64,000 bases of DNA, from the NCBI RefSeq assembly GCF_019801015.1, contig NZ_JAHVJZ010000011.1:62001-126000 (forward strand). Reading direction: 5' to 3'. Below, piece by piece: positions 33,984 through 42,512 of this stretch. The notes under the pieces were generated by a model, which worked only from the letters and a program-made list of their open reading frames with translations, was not told where the DNA came from and did not search any database. Origin of the DNA: Marinobacter nauticus (GTDB taxonomy: Bacteria > Pseudomonadota > Gammaproteobacteria > Enterobacterales > Shewanellaceae). The position numbers were made by a program, and so were the translations under genes. Numbering within the stretch: the first letter of the stretch is position 1; each line of letters begins with the position of its first letter.

Positions 33984-34020
33984 TGCCGACGTTGGTCGCA
34001 AACGTCGGCATCTTTATTTC
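33984..34020 (+). promoter_or_regulatory. rplY leader hairpin, terminator-like
   Basis: A perfect 10 bp stem TGCCGACGTT / AACGTCGGCA with a seven-base loop is followed by TCTTTATTTC. It sits between the promoter and the L25 start, so it could be an attenuator or an autoregulatory ribosomal-protein leader. That function is inference; a plain 5' UTR stem is the alternative. Confidence 0.4.
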
Positions 34021-34040
34021 TATATTTTGAGGTTTTACCT

Positions 34041-34328
34041 ATGTCTTTCGTATTCGAAGCCAAAGTCCGCACCGACGCGGGGAAAGGTGCGAGCCGCCGC
34101 CTGCGTCACGCTGGTCTGATCCCTGCCATCATCTACGGTGGCGACGCTGAAGCCGTTTCCATCGAGCTGGAGCACGACAAGATCCTGCACGCTCAGGACG
34201 AAGACGCGTTTTACACTGACGTTCTGACCCTCATGATCGACGGTCAGGAAGTGAAAGTAAAAGCGCAAGCCATGCAGCGTCACCCCTACAAGCCGAAAGT
34301 CACTCACATCGACTTTAAGCGCGTTTAA
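34041..34328 (+). CDS. rplY: 50S ribosomal protein L25
   Basis: The 95-residue protein is the short, single-domain form of L25 (E. coli 94 residues). It binds loop E of 5S rRNA. The family pattern [28 protein letters not shown] begins at residue ~6 and the C-terminus ends HIDFKRV. TTTTGAGG precedes the ATG at 34041. It is monocistronic, with a terminator 16 bp after the stop. Confidence 0.97.
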   Translation: MSFVFEAKVRTDAGKGASRRLRHAGLIPAIIYGGDAEAVSIELEHDKILHAQDEDAFYTDVLTLMIDGQEVKVKAQAMQRHPYKPKVTHIDFKRV

Positions 34329-34343
34329 TCGCCAGCTTGTATG

Positions 34344-34370
34344 AAAAAGGCACCCATCGGGTGCCTTTTT
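34344..34370 (+). terminator. rplY terminator
   Basis: The stem GGCACCC-ATC-GGGTGCC (34349-34365) has AAAAA before and TTTTT after it. Confidence 0.9.
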
Positions 34371-34423
34371 CTGTTTTTGGGTGTCTAACCTTATCTTTCC
34401 GGACACCTTTTGGGAGTGCTGCG

Positions 34424-34873
34424 ATGATTCTTGCCCGATTACGCCGTTTGCTCAGCTCTGAGCAGGACTCTGCCCTGAAGCAGAGTGAAGTGGATGCCCG
34501 CCTGGCTTGTGCCGCCTTGTTGTTGGAAGTGTCGCGAAGCGATGGCAGCCACAGCGCCGAAGAGAAAGCGGCGATCTGGCATCTGCTGGAGAAGGGCTTT
34601 TCGCTATCGGAGCGGGAGCTTCGGACGCTGTTTGACCAGGCCCTGGAGGTCAGCGAGGAAGCGTCCGATCTGTTTGCCTTTACCTCGGTCGCCAAAAAGA
34701 ACCTGAATCAGGAGCAGAAAGTCGCGCTGGTTCAGGGCCTATGGCAAGTGGCGTATGCGGATGGCGAGCTGGACCCTCAGGAAGAGGCGATCATCCGTAA
34801 GGTGGCGGATCTGCTCTACGTCAGCCACAGCGACTACATCCAGACCAAGCTGGCGGCTCAGTCAGCGACCTGA
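34424..34873 (+). CDS. TerB-family protein
   Basis: This 149-residue helical cytosolic protein belongs to the TerB/tellurite-resistance-like family. It has acidic metal-binding-like motifs EVSRSDGSHSAEEKAAI and VAYADGELDPQEEAII in the two halves of the domain. TerB-like domains occur in DjlA and in stress systems; the role here is unknown and no ter operon is adjacent. The ATG at 34424 has GGGAG eight bases upstream, so the longer frame running through the rplY terminator is rejected. Confidence 0.85.
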   Translation: MILARLRRLLSSEQDSALKQSEVDARLACAALLLEVSRSDGSHSAEEKAAIWHLLEKGFSLSERELRTLFDQALEVSEEASDLFAFTSVAKKNLNQEQKVALVQGLWQVAYADGELDPQEEAIIRKVADLLYVSHSDYIQTKLAAQSAT

Positions 34874-34884
34874 CTCTCAGAAAA

Positions 34885-34911
34885 ACAGAAGGGGCCATCA
34901 AGGCCCCTTAT
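34885..34911. terminator. Rho-independent terminator
   Basis: The stem GGGGCC-ATCAA-GGCCCC (34891-34907) follows an A-rich stretch and is followed by TTATCG. It lies between the convergent TerB-like and UPF0149 genes; the T run is short on the plus side. Confidence 0.65.
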
Positions 34912-34928
34912 CGTCGGTAGTGCATGGG

Positions 34929-35555
34929 TCAGTGCGCGGATTGCACCGGAGCCAGCTCGCCTTCGTCATCCAGTTTCACCTGGCTCCAGCCGTGCATATA
35001 CTCCAGGGCCTCTTCAATGGCCTTCACCAACTGGTCCGGCTCGGGCTCACCGCCCTGGCGCCAGGCAATGGCGTGCTCTTCTTCACTGCCCAGGGTCGCC
35101 ACATAGCCCAGCAGGCTGGCGCAGGATTCCACCTCTTCAAACTGCTCCTCGGTCAGCAGCTCCTGCCACGCTTCGTTCAGGAACACGAAGCCGGTCATAA
35201 ACCCGGCCAGCCAGTGTCGCAGCGGCTGCGGCACTTCACGCTGTTTCAGCGCGTCGATGTGCTCCGCCAGGTCGGCGGGCATCAGGCGTTGCTTCTGGTG
35301 CACCTCATCGTGCAGCTGGTTGAACAGGGTGAACAGCTTTTCCATGGTTTTGGCTTCGAAGGGCCAATACTCTTGTTCTGGCTCCACCCCGGCAATGGCA
35401 CTGCTCCAGCTGGCAGGGTCCAGGGTACGCGGGTGGCAGTGCAGGTGCGCCAGAAATCCCTTGGCCTGAAGCAGGTCCATACCGCCGGTTTGGGCGCATT
35501 GCTCCAGCAATTGAGTCAGCTGCTTCTCATCGTGTTTGGTCAGTTTCTCTTTCAT
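34929..35555 (-). CDS. UPF0149 (YecA/YgfB-like) family protein
   Basis: The 208-residue protein matches the UPF0149 family. It has the N-terminal helical DEKQLTQLLEQ and TGGMDLLQAKGFLAHLHCHP segments (around ~10-45), the EYWPFEAKTMEKLFTLFNQLHDEV helix, and WLAGFMTGFVFLNEAWQELL (~128-147). No C-terminal SEC-C zinc motif is present. Function is unknown. The ATG at 35555 begins the family similarity; the long upstream extension of the frame runs antisense into the acetyltransferase gene and is not used. Confidence 0.85.
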   Translation of the reverse strand: MKEKLTKHDEKQLTQLLEQCAQTGGMDLLQAKGFLAHLHCHPRTLDPASWSSAIAGVEPEQEYWPFEAKTMEKLFTLFNQLHDEVHQKQRLMPADLAEHIDALKQREVPQPLRHWLAGFMTGFVFLNEAWQELLTEEQFEEVESCASLLGYVATLGSEEEHAIAWRQGGEPEPDQLVKAIEEALEYMHGWSQVKLDDEGELAPVQSAH

Positions 35556-35735
35556 CGTCCGGGCCGGATTGAAACGTAGAGGCTTAGGTTCGCATGTTTG
35601 CGAAGGTTTTCCAGTGTTATCACTGCATAACTGTGCGCTGGATCCCTGTGAGGATTCCATCCGGGGCCGATTGGTTAGTTGTAACTGACGATGATATAAC
35701 GGGTTTTCCTGTTTCAGCTGTATCAAGGACAGACG

Positions 35736-36278
35736 ATGTTTACCCTTCCCATCGACAAGGAACTGAAGCTCGCACTGCTGGGGCCGGAGCACGCCCCCAG
35801 GCTGTTTGAGCTGGTGTTGGCTAACCGGGATTACCTGAGCCAGTTTCTGGGCTGGCCAGGCATGGTCCAGCACCATGAGGACAGTCGGCAGTATCTGTGT
35901 CAGGCCCTGAGTGAATACGGAGAGGGGCACAGTCTGATCTGTGGCTTGCTGCTGGACGGTGAGCTGGTGGGGATGATGGATCTGCGTGATATGGATGCCC
36001 GGCGTGTTGGCGTTCTGGGTTACTGGCTGGCGGAAGCGTTTCAGGGCAGAGGCGTCGTCTCCCGGGCCGCCCAGGGGCTTATCCGCTACGGCTTTGAGGT
36101 GCTCGGGCTGGAGAAGGTGGAACTGCGCTGTGCGACGGCCAACGCTCCCAGTTGCGCCGTTGCTGAGCGTCTGGGCTTTACCTTAGAAGGGACGGTACGC
36201 CGTGCTGAGCTGGTGAATGGCCAGTGTGTGGACCACCGGGTGTATGGCCTGATGCGCGCAGAGTGGGACGCAAGCTGA
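35736..36278 (+). CDS. GNAT acetyltransferase, RimJ/RimL-like
   Basis: This 180-residue acetyltransferase of the RimL type has the acetyl-CoA-binding region GYWLAEAFQGRGVVSRA (~97-113) and the later VELRCATANAPSCAVAERLGFTLEGTVRRAELVNG. RimL relatives acetylate N-termini of ribosomal proteins such as L7/L12, or small molecules and antibiotics. The substrate is not evident. AAGGACAG precedes the ATG. It is transcribed divergently from the UPF0149 gene. Confidence 0.88.
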   Translation: MFTLPIDKELKLALLGPEHAPRLFELVLANRDYLSQFLGWPGMVQHHEDSRQYLCQALSEYGEGHSLICGLLLDGELVGMMDLRDMDARRVGVLGYWLAEAFQGRGVVSRAAQGLIRYGFEVLGLEKVELRCATANAPSCAVAERLGFTLEGTVRRAELVNGQCVDHRVYGLMRAEWDAS

Positions 36279-36373
36279 AGCCGGGCTTGCCGACACGCAG
36301 GCCGGGCTTGCTTCTTTTGTGCCGGGCCGGATATGTTAGCGCCATCGATGGTTAACCCTCAGATTGTTATACG

Positions 36374-36736
36374 ATGAAACCCGGTATTCAGTATCACTGC
36401 CCTGCCTGTGAGCAGGACGTCGAGATGGGGGCTCAGCGCTTTGCTGACCTGATGAAGCATCAGCAATGGCCCTGTGAGCGCTGTGAAGCGCCACTGCAGG
36501 TGGAGCCGGAAGATCAGCCCCGATTGCAGCAGCGCATTGGCCAGTACCGGCAGCAGGCCACCAAACACCTGTTGCCGATGGGCCTGTTGCTCAGCACCAT
36601 AGTGCTGCACCTGAACGAGATGATCAGCAATGAGCTGCTGGCACTGGGGTTTGCCCTGAGCTTTGTCGGCCTGCTATGGGTCCGAAAACTCAAGTTGCCC
36701 GTCATGACATTGAAGGCGGTACGTCGGCAGCCATAA
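36374..36736 (+). CDS. Zinc-ribbon membrane protein, hypothetical
   Basis: The 120-residue protein starts with two CxxC pairs (CPAC at ~9 and CERC at ~34), spaced as in a zinc ribbon. Two hydrophobic helices follow, around ~66-80 and ~85-105, so it is probably an inner-membrane protein with a cytosolic zinc knuckle. I do not recognise the family. The ATG at 36374 has no strong ribosome binding site. A strong terminator follows the stop. Confidence 0.7.
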   Translation: MKPGIQYHCPACEQDVEMGAQRFADLMKHQQWPCERCEAPLQVEPEDQPRLQQRIGQYRQQATKHLLPMGLLLSTIVLHLNEMISNELLALGFALSFVGLLWVRKLKLPVMTLKAVRRQP

Positions 36737-36760
36737 AGCGAACCTCATCTGCCAACGGGA

Positions 36761-36785
36761 ACGGAGCCATCAGGCTCCGTTTTTT
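36761..36785 (+). terminator. Rho-independent terminator
   Basis: The stem ACGGAGCC-ATCA-GGCTCCGT (36761-36780) is followed by TTTTT. Confidence 0.9.
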
Positions 36786-36874
36786 GTTGCACTTAGCCAA
36801 CGGCGATTCGCTTTTGCTGTTCCTTTCCAATAGGTTATCCGTTGAATTCGAACCTGATGGATAAGGGAGTGACA

Positions 36875-37267
36875 ATGGCATTGCAGTGGACCGGTTTTTA
36901 CGCCGCCTGGATTGGGCTGATTACCCTGGCGCTGGCCTGGCAGGTGGTGCGTCAGCGCAGACAGTTGAAGATCGGGGTGGGTGACGCCGATAACCGGGGA
37001 TTACGACTGCGGGTTCGTGCCCATGCCAATTTGACCGAGTACGCGCCCATCGCACTGATTCTTCTGGGGTGCAGTGAAGCCAGCGGCGCCCCCGTCTGGC
37101 TGGTTCATGGGGGCGGCCTGGCGCTGGTGCTGGGGCGGGTGCTGCACCCCTGGGGCCTGCTTGGCGGTAATGGCGGTTATCACATCGGACGCTTTACCGG
37201 AACGCTGCTGACCTGGCTCAGCATTCTGGTCAGCGCGCTCTATCTGTTGGTTATGGCGCTGCTCTGA
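36875..37267 (+). CDS. MAPEG family membrane protein
   Basis: The 130-residue protein has four hydrophobic helices and the MAPEG pattern LRLRVRAHANLTEYAPIALILL (~43-64), with the glutamate and the later GRVLHPWGLL. Eukaryotic relatives use glutathione in eicosanoid metabolism; bacterial members have unknown roles. The ATG at 36875 is chosen because AAGGGAG lies just before it. The gene is convergent with the REC-TPR gene with only five bases between stops. Confidence 0.88.
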   Translation: MALQWTGFYAAWIGLITLALAWQVVRQRRQLKIGVGDADNRGLRLRVRAHANLTEYAPIALILLGCSEASGAPVWLVHGGGLALVLGRVLHPWGLLGGNGGYHIGRFTGTLLTWLSILVSALYLLVMALL

Positions 37268-37272
37268 CGGGC

Positions 37273-38841
37273 TCAGGCTGCCCGCTTCTGGCTCAGGGCA
37301 GCCACCACTTTCTGACACTGTTGCTCAATGGCCAGCACCTGCTGACGCGGCATCCCCTGTGGCCAGGCGATGCGTAACTCTGCCAGCAGCTTTTCGCACA
37401 CCGGGCTCAGATAGGGTGCCGAATGGTGCATTGCCATCAGCAGTTGCAGTCTGAGCTGATGATCAAGGGAGTGGGCCGCCCCCTGCCATTGTCCGTAGAG
37501 ACGCTCCAGCGCGCCCATTTTGCCTTCATACTGTGCCTCCAGATGCGCCAGCATCGCGGCCCGTACTTCGACATTCAGCTCCTCTTGCTGAGGCGTCAGT
37601 CGTGCCCGCGCTTCGGTCATCGCCCGCCGGAACTCCTCGTCAAAAGAGAGTGTCAGCATCAGGTGTGCCAGATGCTGCCAGTCGTAGAAATGGTTCAGCA
37701 TACCGTTGCGGCCAATGGCCAGCGTCAGCGCCACGGCTTCCTTTATCCGCCCGGTCAGCAACAGCAGATGCGCCTTGGCCAGTTGGATTGGCCCCTTGGC
37801 CTCAGTGGCGTCCAGTTTGGCCAGCAGGGCCGTGATCAATTGCAGACACTGTGGTCGCTCTGCTTCGGGCAGCAGCGGATAACCCATAAGCAAACGTCGG
37901 ACCCGGTTTAAGCGGGTAAACACGGTGTCGCGGAAGGTGCCCTTACTCTTCAGGTAATAGGCGTCGTAGGCTTTGACCATCCCCATGGCGTCGTCCGCGC
38001 AGTAGCACAGATCGGAGATCAACCCTTCCCGATGGGAGGTGTCAGAGGCGAGCCGGTGCGCCGCCTGCAGGTGAGCAATGGAGTCCGGAATGCGCAGAGT
38101 GGAGAGGGCATAGCGGCTCAAACAGTCCAACGCGTCCACGGTGGCGCGTTTGCCTTCCATCAGTGGCTCCAACAGGGCCAGGGCCTCTTCCGCTTCGCCC
38201 AGATCCAGGTGAGTGTTGGCCAGACCCAGGCGGGCCCAGTCCGCACCGCTCTGGGCCAGCGCACACTGATAGAGGATTCGGGCTTCATCGAAAAACCGCA
38301 GTTTCCGCAACAAACGCCCCTGGGTTTCCCTCAGGGTGGACAGATAGTGAGGGTGCCAGACGGCCAGCTCGTCACACAGTTTCAGAGCGTGCTCAAACTC
38401 GCCTGAGGCGATCGCCTGATGCAGCGGCAGAAGATGGTGGCGTCGGGTCAGAGCACGGTCAATTCGCTGCTTGAGCATGGCCGGATTCAACGGCTTAAGC
38501 AGGTACTCGTCCGGTTTCAGATCCAACATCGCGTGAACCACCCGATCGGTCGCTTCTCCGGTAATCACGATAAACACCGTTGATTCGGACAACAGCCGGT
38601 GGTGGCGAAGCTCCTCCAGGATCTGGCGGCCATTGAGGCCGTCGCCGAAGTTAAAATCGCACAGGATCAGGTCCAGTGGATAGGCCTGCGCCAGACGCAG
38701 GCACTCCTTGCCGTTTTTGGCGGTAAGAATGTGCTCATCCAGAAAGCCCAGACGACGCAGCAGCAAGCGCAGAAAGGATTGGACCGGTTGGGCGTCGTCG
38801 GCAATCAGCACTTTCAGCTCACTGTAATGCCTTTCGCTCAC
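37273..38841 (-). CDS. REC-TPR response regulator (VieB-like layout)
   Basis: The 522-residue protein carries an N-terminal receiver domain (~9-130) with LILCDFNFGDGLNG (phospho-acceptor Asp) and VFIVITG...EYLLKPL. About 380 residues of helical repeats of TPR type follow, for example LGEAEEALALLEPLME. It has no DNA-binding or enzymatic output domain. Vibrio VieB has this architecture and modulates its cognate hybrid kinase; the same is plausible here. The GTG start at 38841 overlaps the upstream stop as GTGA. It is the last gene of a four-gene signalling operon. Confidence 0.85.
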   Translation of the reverse strand: MSERHYSELKVLIADDAQPVQSFLRLLLRRLGFLDEHILTAKNGKECLRLAQAYPLDLILCDFNFGDGLNGRQILEELRHHRLLSESTVFIVITGEATDRVVHAMLDLKPDEYLLKPLNPAMLKQRIDRALTRRHHLLPLHQAIASGEFEHALKLCDELAVWHPHYLSTLRETQGRLLRKLRFFDEARILYQCALAQSGADWARLGLANTHLDLGEAEEALALLEPLMEGKRATVDALDCLSRYALSTLRIPDSIAHLQAAHRLASDTSHREGLISDLCYCADDAMGMVKAYDAYYLKSKGTFRDTVFTRLNRVRRLLMGYPLLPEAERPQCLQLITALLAKLDATEAKGPIQLAKAHLLLLTGRIKEAVALTLAIGRNGMLNHFYDWQHLAHLMLTLSFDEEFRRAMTEARARLTPQQEELNVEVRAAMLAHLEAQYEGKMGALERLYGQWQGAAHSLDHQLRLQLLMAMHHSAPYLSPVCEKLLAELRIAWPQGMPRQQVLAIEQQCQKVVAALSQKRAA

Positions 38842-39497
38842 CGTGAGCCCTCGCCAAGCATGGCCAGTTCAGACTGGACACGGACCAGCGCCGCTGTGGC
38901 CTTGTCCCAGTGGTTATCCGCCACGGCTTCCCGTACCTCAACCAGCGCCGGCAGCGGCAATCCGAGCATGGCGCGGCTGCCTTCAACTTTGTGCAGCCAG
39001 TGGGCCGCAGCCTGGGCGTTATGGCTCAGCAGTGCCGTGCCAAGATGATTCAGGTCGTCACCGGTGCATTGAGCAAACAGGGCGAGAAGTTCGCGGCGTT
39101 CGGCCGCAGTCAGCGTCGCCATCGGGCCGGCGTCGTGGCCCAGGCCCAGCAACGCGAGGAGCGCGTCGAGGGACGCGGAGTTGAGCGGCTTATCCAGCAC
39201 TTCATCAAAAGCCATGCGCTCCGGTTCACCCAGAACGGCAGCACTCCAGGCCACGTAACAGCAGGCGTCACCAAAACGGGCACGCAGATGCGCGGCAAGC
39301 TGGTGGCCCGGAAGCTCTGGCATGTACTGATCTATGATGCACAGCGCCGGAGCGACGCCGGCATCCGCAATGATCGACTCCGCCTGCAGAGGATCGGTGA
39401 GGGCGAAGGTTCGGCAGCCGCGACTGACCAGCGCTTGCTCCAGAAGCAGGGCGTTGATGGGGTTATCGTCAATTACGACGCACAGAGGCTCAGTCAT
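38838..39497 (-). CDS. REC-Hpt phosphorelay protein
   Basis: This 219-residue protein has a receiver domain (~1-118) with ALCIIDQYMPELPG (Asp) and an Hpt domain (~130-215) with HWLHKVEGSRAMLGL, whose histidine is the phosphotransfer residue. It can relay phosphate between the kinase and the regulators encoded beside it. The start overlaps the kinase 3' end by eight bases, and the stop overlaps the next GTG. No output domain is present. Confidence 0.85.
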   Translation of the reverse strand: MTEPLCVVIDDNPINALLLEQALVSRGCRTFALTDPLQAESIIADAGVAPALCIIDQYMPELPGHQLAAHLRARFGDACCYVAWSAAVLGEPERMAFDEVLDKPLNSASLDALLALLGLGHDAGPMATLTAAERRELLALFAQCTGDDLNHLGTALLSHNAQAAAHWLHKVEGSRAMLGLPLPALVEVREAVADNHWDKATAALVRVQSELAMLGEGSR

Positions 39498-42400
39498 TTT
39501 CCGGGTTCTCTATCAGGCCAATGGCCAGGTCAAAGTCGAATTGGTGTATCGCCGTTTCAGTTTGCCGGAAACGTGTCTGGGAGAGCCCAAGACTGTCCGG
39601 GGTATGCTGTTGAATCAGCGTCAGCGCATGGCCATCCCCGCAACGCAGGGCGGCCACCAGCTGAGAACGGCAGCCGGGCTCCGTCGCGCCGGTCCGGTCG
39701 TTGCTGAGCGGGCGCATGCTGTTTTGAATCGCCAGGCTCAGCGCCAGGGACTGCGCCTGCAGGCCGGGCAGCAGGGACAGATCCTGTTCGGTTTGGTGGC
39801 ATTGCCAGTAGAGGGCTTTAGCCCCCAGGTTGCCCGCCACGCCTTTCAGGGAGTGAAGCGCCGGCCGCAGTTCGGTGACCGGTTCGGGTGGAAGCTGGGC
39901 AAACGCCTCCAGTTGGTCGGCAAACAGCGTCAGTGCGCGATGAATTGTTGCGAACTGGCCGCCGCCACACTGCAGTGCGGCATCCATATCAATGCCGTCG
40001 ATGTCCGGCAGGGAAGGGTTGTCAGGGGTGGCGTCAGCGCCGATCGGCGGCGTTTCGACGGGCAACCAGCGCGACAGCACCGCCTGCAGTTGGCTGATTT
40101 GAATCGGCTTGTCCACCGAGTCGTCGAAACCGCAGCGCCGCATGCGGGCTTTCTCTTCCGGCAGCACGTAAGCACTCATGGCAACCAACGGGGCCTGACA
40201 GCGGCCCTCCGCCTTGATGTGACTGGCGGCATCAAAGCCGTCCATCACCGGCATATGGCAATCCATCAGGATCAGGTCGTAGTGCTGACGCTTGATCTGC
40301 TCAAGCGCTTCCAGGCCGTTACCGCACAGATCCAGATGCCACTGAAGCGGTGCCAGCAGGCCAAGAATCAGCTCCTGGTTGATTTCGTTATCCTCAACCA
40401 GCAGCACCCGCTTGCCGGAGGGCAGGCTATTCAGCAACGCTGTCGGGGCAGCGCCCGGGTTGCAGGCCTGCTGAGGGTCAATTAGTTGGCTCAGGGCTTC
40501 GGCCAGCCGGACGCTGCTGACCGGCAGATTGAGATGCAGGGTCAGGCCGTCGCGATGGGGCTCACGCCAGCAAGAGTGGAGCACAACGTGAGGTTGAGCC
40601 GGTGCCGGACCGGACGCGTTGTCCAGTGCCACCAACAGATCGGCGGATTGATGGTGATCGCAGTGAATCAGTCTCAGACCCTGAAGCGCCAGCCATGGCC
40701 GCCAATCCGGAGGGCATGCCTCCGAGCTGCCCTGCCAGAACAGGGATTTACCGTTCAGTTGATGGCAGCCTTTCGGCGCAACAGGGGGCAGCGACTCTGC
40801 CGGTTCCAGTGTTACCTGCAACGCAAATCGACTGCCTTTGCCGGGTAGGCTGGTGACCGAAATCTTTCCACCCATGGCGGCCGCAATGCCCTGACTGATG
40901 GCCAGTCCCAGACCCGTGCCACCATAGTGTCGCGTGGTGGCCGGGTCGCCCTGATCAAAGGGCTGAAACAGTGACTCAATGCGTGAGGGCGCGATGCCGA
41001 CACCCGTATCGGAAACGGCAAACTCCAGAGTCACCTGTTGGTCATCCAGGCTGAGCGCCCGGATATCGAGCTGGATGTTGCCCTTATGGGTGAACTTGAT
41101 GGCGTTGCTGACCAGGTTCTGGAGTATCTGGCCGAGGCGCAAAGGGTCGCCCAGCAGATTGGCCGGCACACCGGGGGCGACGGTGATCTGCCAGTTGAGC
41201 CCTTTCTCCTGGGCGGAAAACGCCGCGGTGGCGTTCAGCTGCGCCAGCACCTGGTGCAGGTCGAGCGGTGTCGTTTCCAACACCAGCTTGCCCGCCTCGA
41301 CTTTGCTGACGTCCAGAATGTCATTAAGAAGATGCAGCAGTCCGTGAGCAGATTGATGCACCCGCCTCAGCCAGCCGGCCAGCTTTTCCGACATCGGCTC
41401 TTTCAGGGCCAGTTGACTCAGGCCGATGATGGCGTTCATGGGGGTACGGATCTCATGACTCATGGTTGCCAGGAAGCGGGCCTTGGTGTCGGCCGCGGCC
41501 TGGGCTTCCCGTACCGCGAAGGTGAGGTCCGCAAGTACGCGCAGTGAGGCCTGACGGGAGCGGAACAGCGTCACTACCAGAGTCAGCGTGGCCAAACTGA
41601 ACAATACCGTCAGCCACACCAGCAGCTCCAGCAGCCCTTTTGACTGCTTCAGGCTGACGCGGTGCTGCTGCATCGTCAGGTTGATGTGCTCCGACAGCCG
41701 CCGGGCGCACTGGACGACGGTGGTCGCCAACTGGTCACTCTGCACTTTGTAATCGATCAGGTGCTTCACCTGCTGACGAAACGAATTGGCCATGGCAATC
41801 AGGTGAGACAGTGCCGGGTCTTCGAAGCGCTGGTTCAGGGCTTCCAGTTCCGCGATCGCCGTTGCCAGATGCTGCAGATAGAGTGCCCCGTCCTGAGCGG
41901 TTTTCCGGATGTCAGGAACCGGCTGCTCCAGCTGGATATAGCGGTTGCTGGAGTCGGCCATCGCGCTGATCAGCATGGTCAGGTTATTCTTCAGTTGCAG
42001 TTGCAGCTCTATCTGCCGGGCGCTCAGGCTGGCGTTGTCCAGGGAGACGGATTCGAAGGCCAGCACGGTGTCTCTGATGACGAAGTACTGATTGCGAACC
42101 AACGCCATCTGTTCGACGAATTGCGGCATCAGCGCAACGAGACGGCGGACAGCCGATGAATACGCCTTGCCGAGGGATTCAACTCCATGCATTGAGGGAT
42201 TTTTGTCAAAGATCAGCTCTGCGGCCTGCTCGAACTCTTCCAGTTCAGCCAGCACCCGAGGCAGTTCCGCCTGGCGCTTTTCGCGCATCAGTATCATCTC
42301 GGCAATGCGCACCTCATCCAGCGTCATCTGCATCAGGGAGATGTCCCGGTAAGCCTGATAGTCACGAGCCAGATGCTGAATGATGCTGATGCTGCCGATG

Positions 42401-42507
42401 GCGGTCAGCATCATCACCAGAATCACCAGGCCAAAGGCCAGAAACAGGCGCGACAGGGATCGTCGCTCCTTCCGGCCTCGGGCCAGAATCTCATCCAGTT
42501 GGGTCAT
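39490..42507 (-). CDS. Hybrid sensor histidine kinase (HisKA-HATPase-REC-Hpt)
   Basis: The 1005-residue kinase has membrane helices near ~22-44 and ~295-315 flanking a helical periplasmic sensor of ~250 residues. The HisKA domain has MSHEIRTPMNAIIG (H351). HATPase_c shows NLVSNAIKFTHKG, DTGVGIAP and GGTGLGLAIS. The receiver has LILMDCHMPVMDG (D749), and the C-terminal Hpt has HSLKGVAGNLG (H885). This is a four-step phosphorelay kinase of the BarA/VieS type. The ligand is unknown. It starts five bases after the HD-GYP gene, within one operon. Confidence 0.93.
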   Translation of the reverse strand: MTQLDEILARGRKERRSLSRLFLAFGLVILVMMLTAIGSISIIQHLARDYQAYRDISLMQMTLDEVRIAEMILMREKRQAELPRVLAELEEFEQAAELIFDKNPSMHGVESLGKAYSSAVRRLVALMPQFVEQMALVRNQYFVIRDTVLAFESVSLDNASLSARQIELQLQLKNNLTMLISAMADSSNRYIQLEQPVPDIRKTAQDGALYLQHLATAIAELEALNQRFEDPALSHLIAMANSFRQQVKHLIDYKVQSDQLATTVVQCARRLSEHINLTMQQHRVSLKQSKGLLELLVWLTVLFSLATLTLVVTLFRSRQASLRVLADLTFAVREAQAAADTKARFLATMSHEIRTPMNAIIGLSQLALKEPMSEKLAGWLRRVHQSAHGLLHLLNDILDVSKVEAGKLVLETTPLDLHQVLAQLNATAAFSAQEKGLNWQITVAPGVPANLLGDPLRLGQILQNLVSNAIKFTHKGNIQLDIRALSLDDQQVTLEFAVSDTGVGIAPSRIESLFQPFDQGDPATTRHYGGTGLGLAISQGIAAAMGGKISVTSLPGKGSRFALQVTLEPAESLPPVAPKGCHQLNGKSLFWQGSSEACPPDWRPWLALQGLRLIHCDHHQSADLLVALDNASGPAPAQPHVVLHSCWREPHRDGLTLHLNLPVSSVRLAEALSQLIDPQQACNPGAAPTALLNSLPSGKRVLLVEDNEINQELILGLLAPLQWHLDLCGNGLEALEQIKRQHYDLILMDCHMPVMDGFDAASHIKAEGRCQAPLVAMSAYVLPEEKARMRRCGFDDSVDKPIQISQLQAVLSRWLPVETPPIGADATPDNPSLPDIDGIDMDAALQCGGGQFATIHRALTLFADQLEAFAQLPPEPVTELRPALHSLKGVAGNLGAKALYWQCHQTEQDLSLLPGLQAQSLALSLAIQNSMRPLSNDRTGATEPGCRSQLVAALRCGDGHALTLIQQHTPDSLGLSQTRFRQTETAIHQFDFDLAIGLIENPEND

Positions 42508-42512
42508 TGGGT

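Noticed and set aside
35556-35930. N-terminal extension of the UPF0149 frame
   Set aside because: It runs antisense into the GNAT gene and precedes the family start MKEKLTKHDEK.
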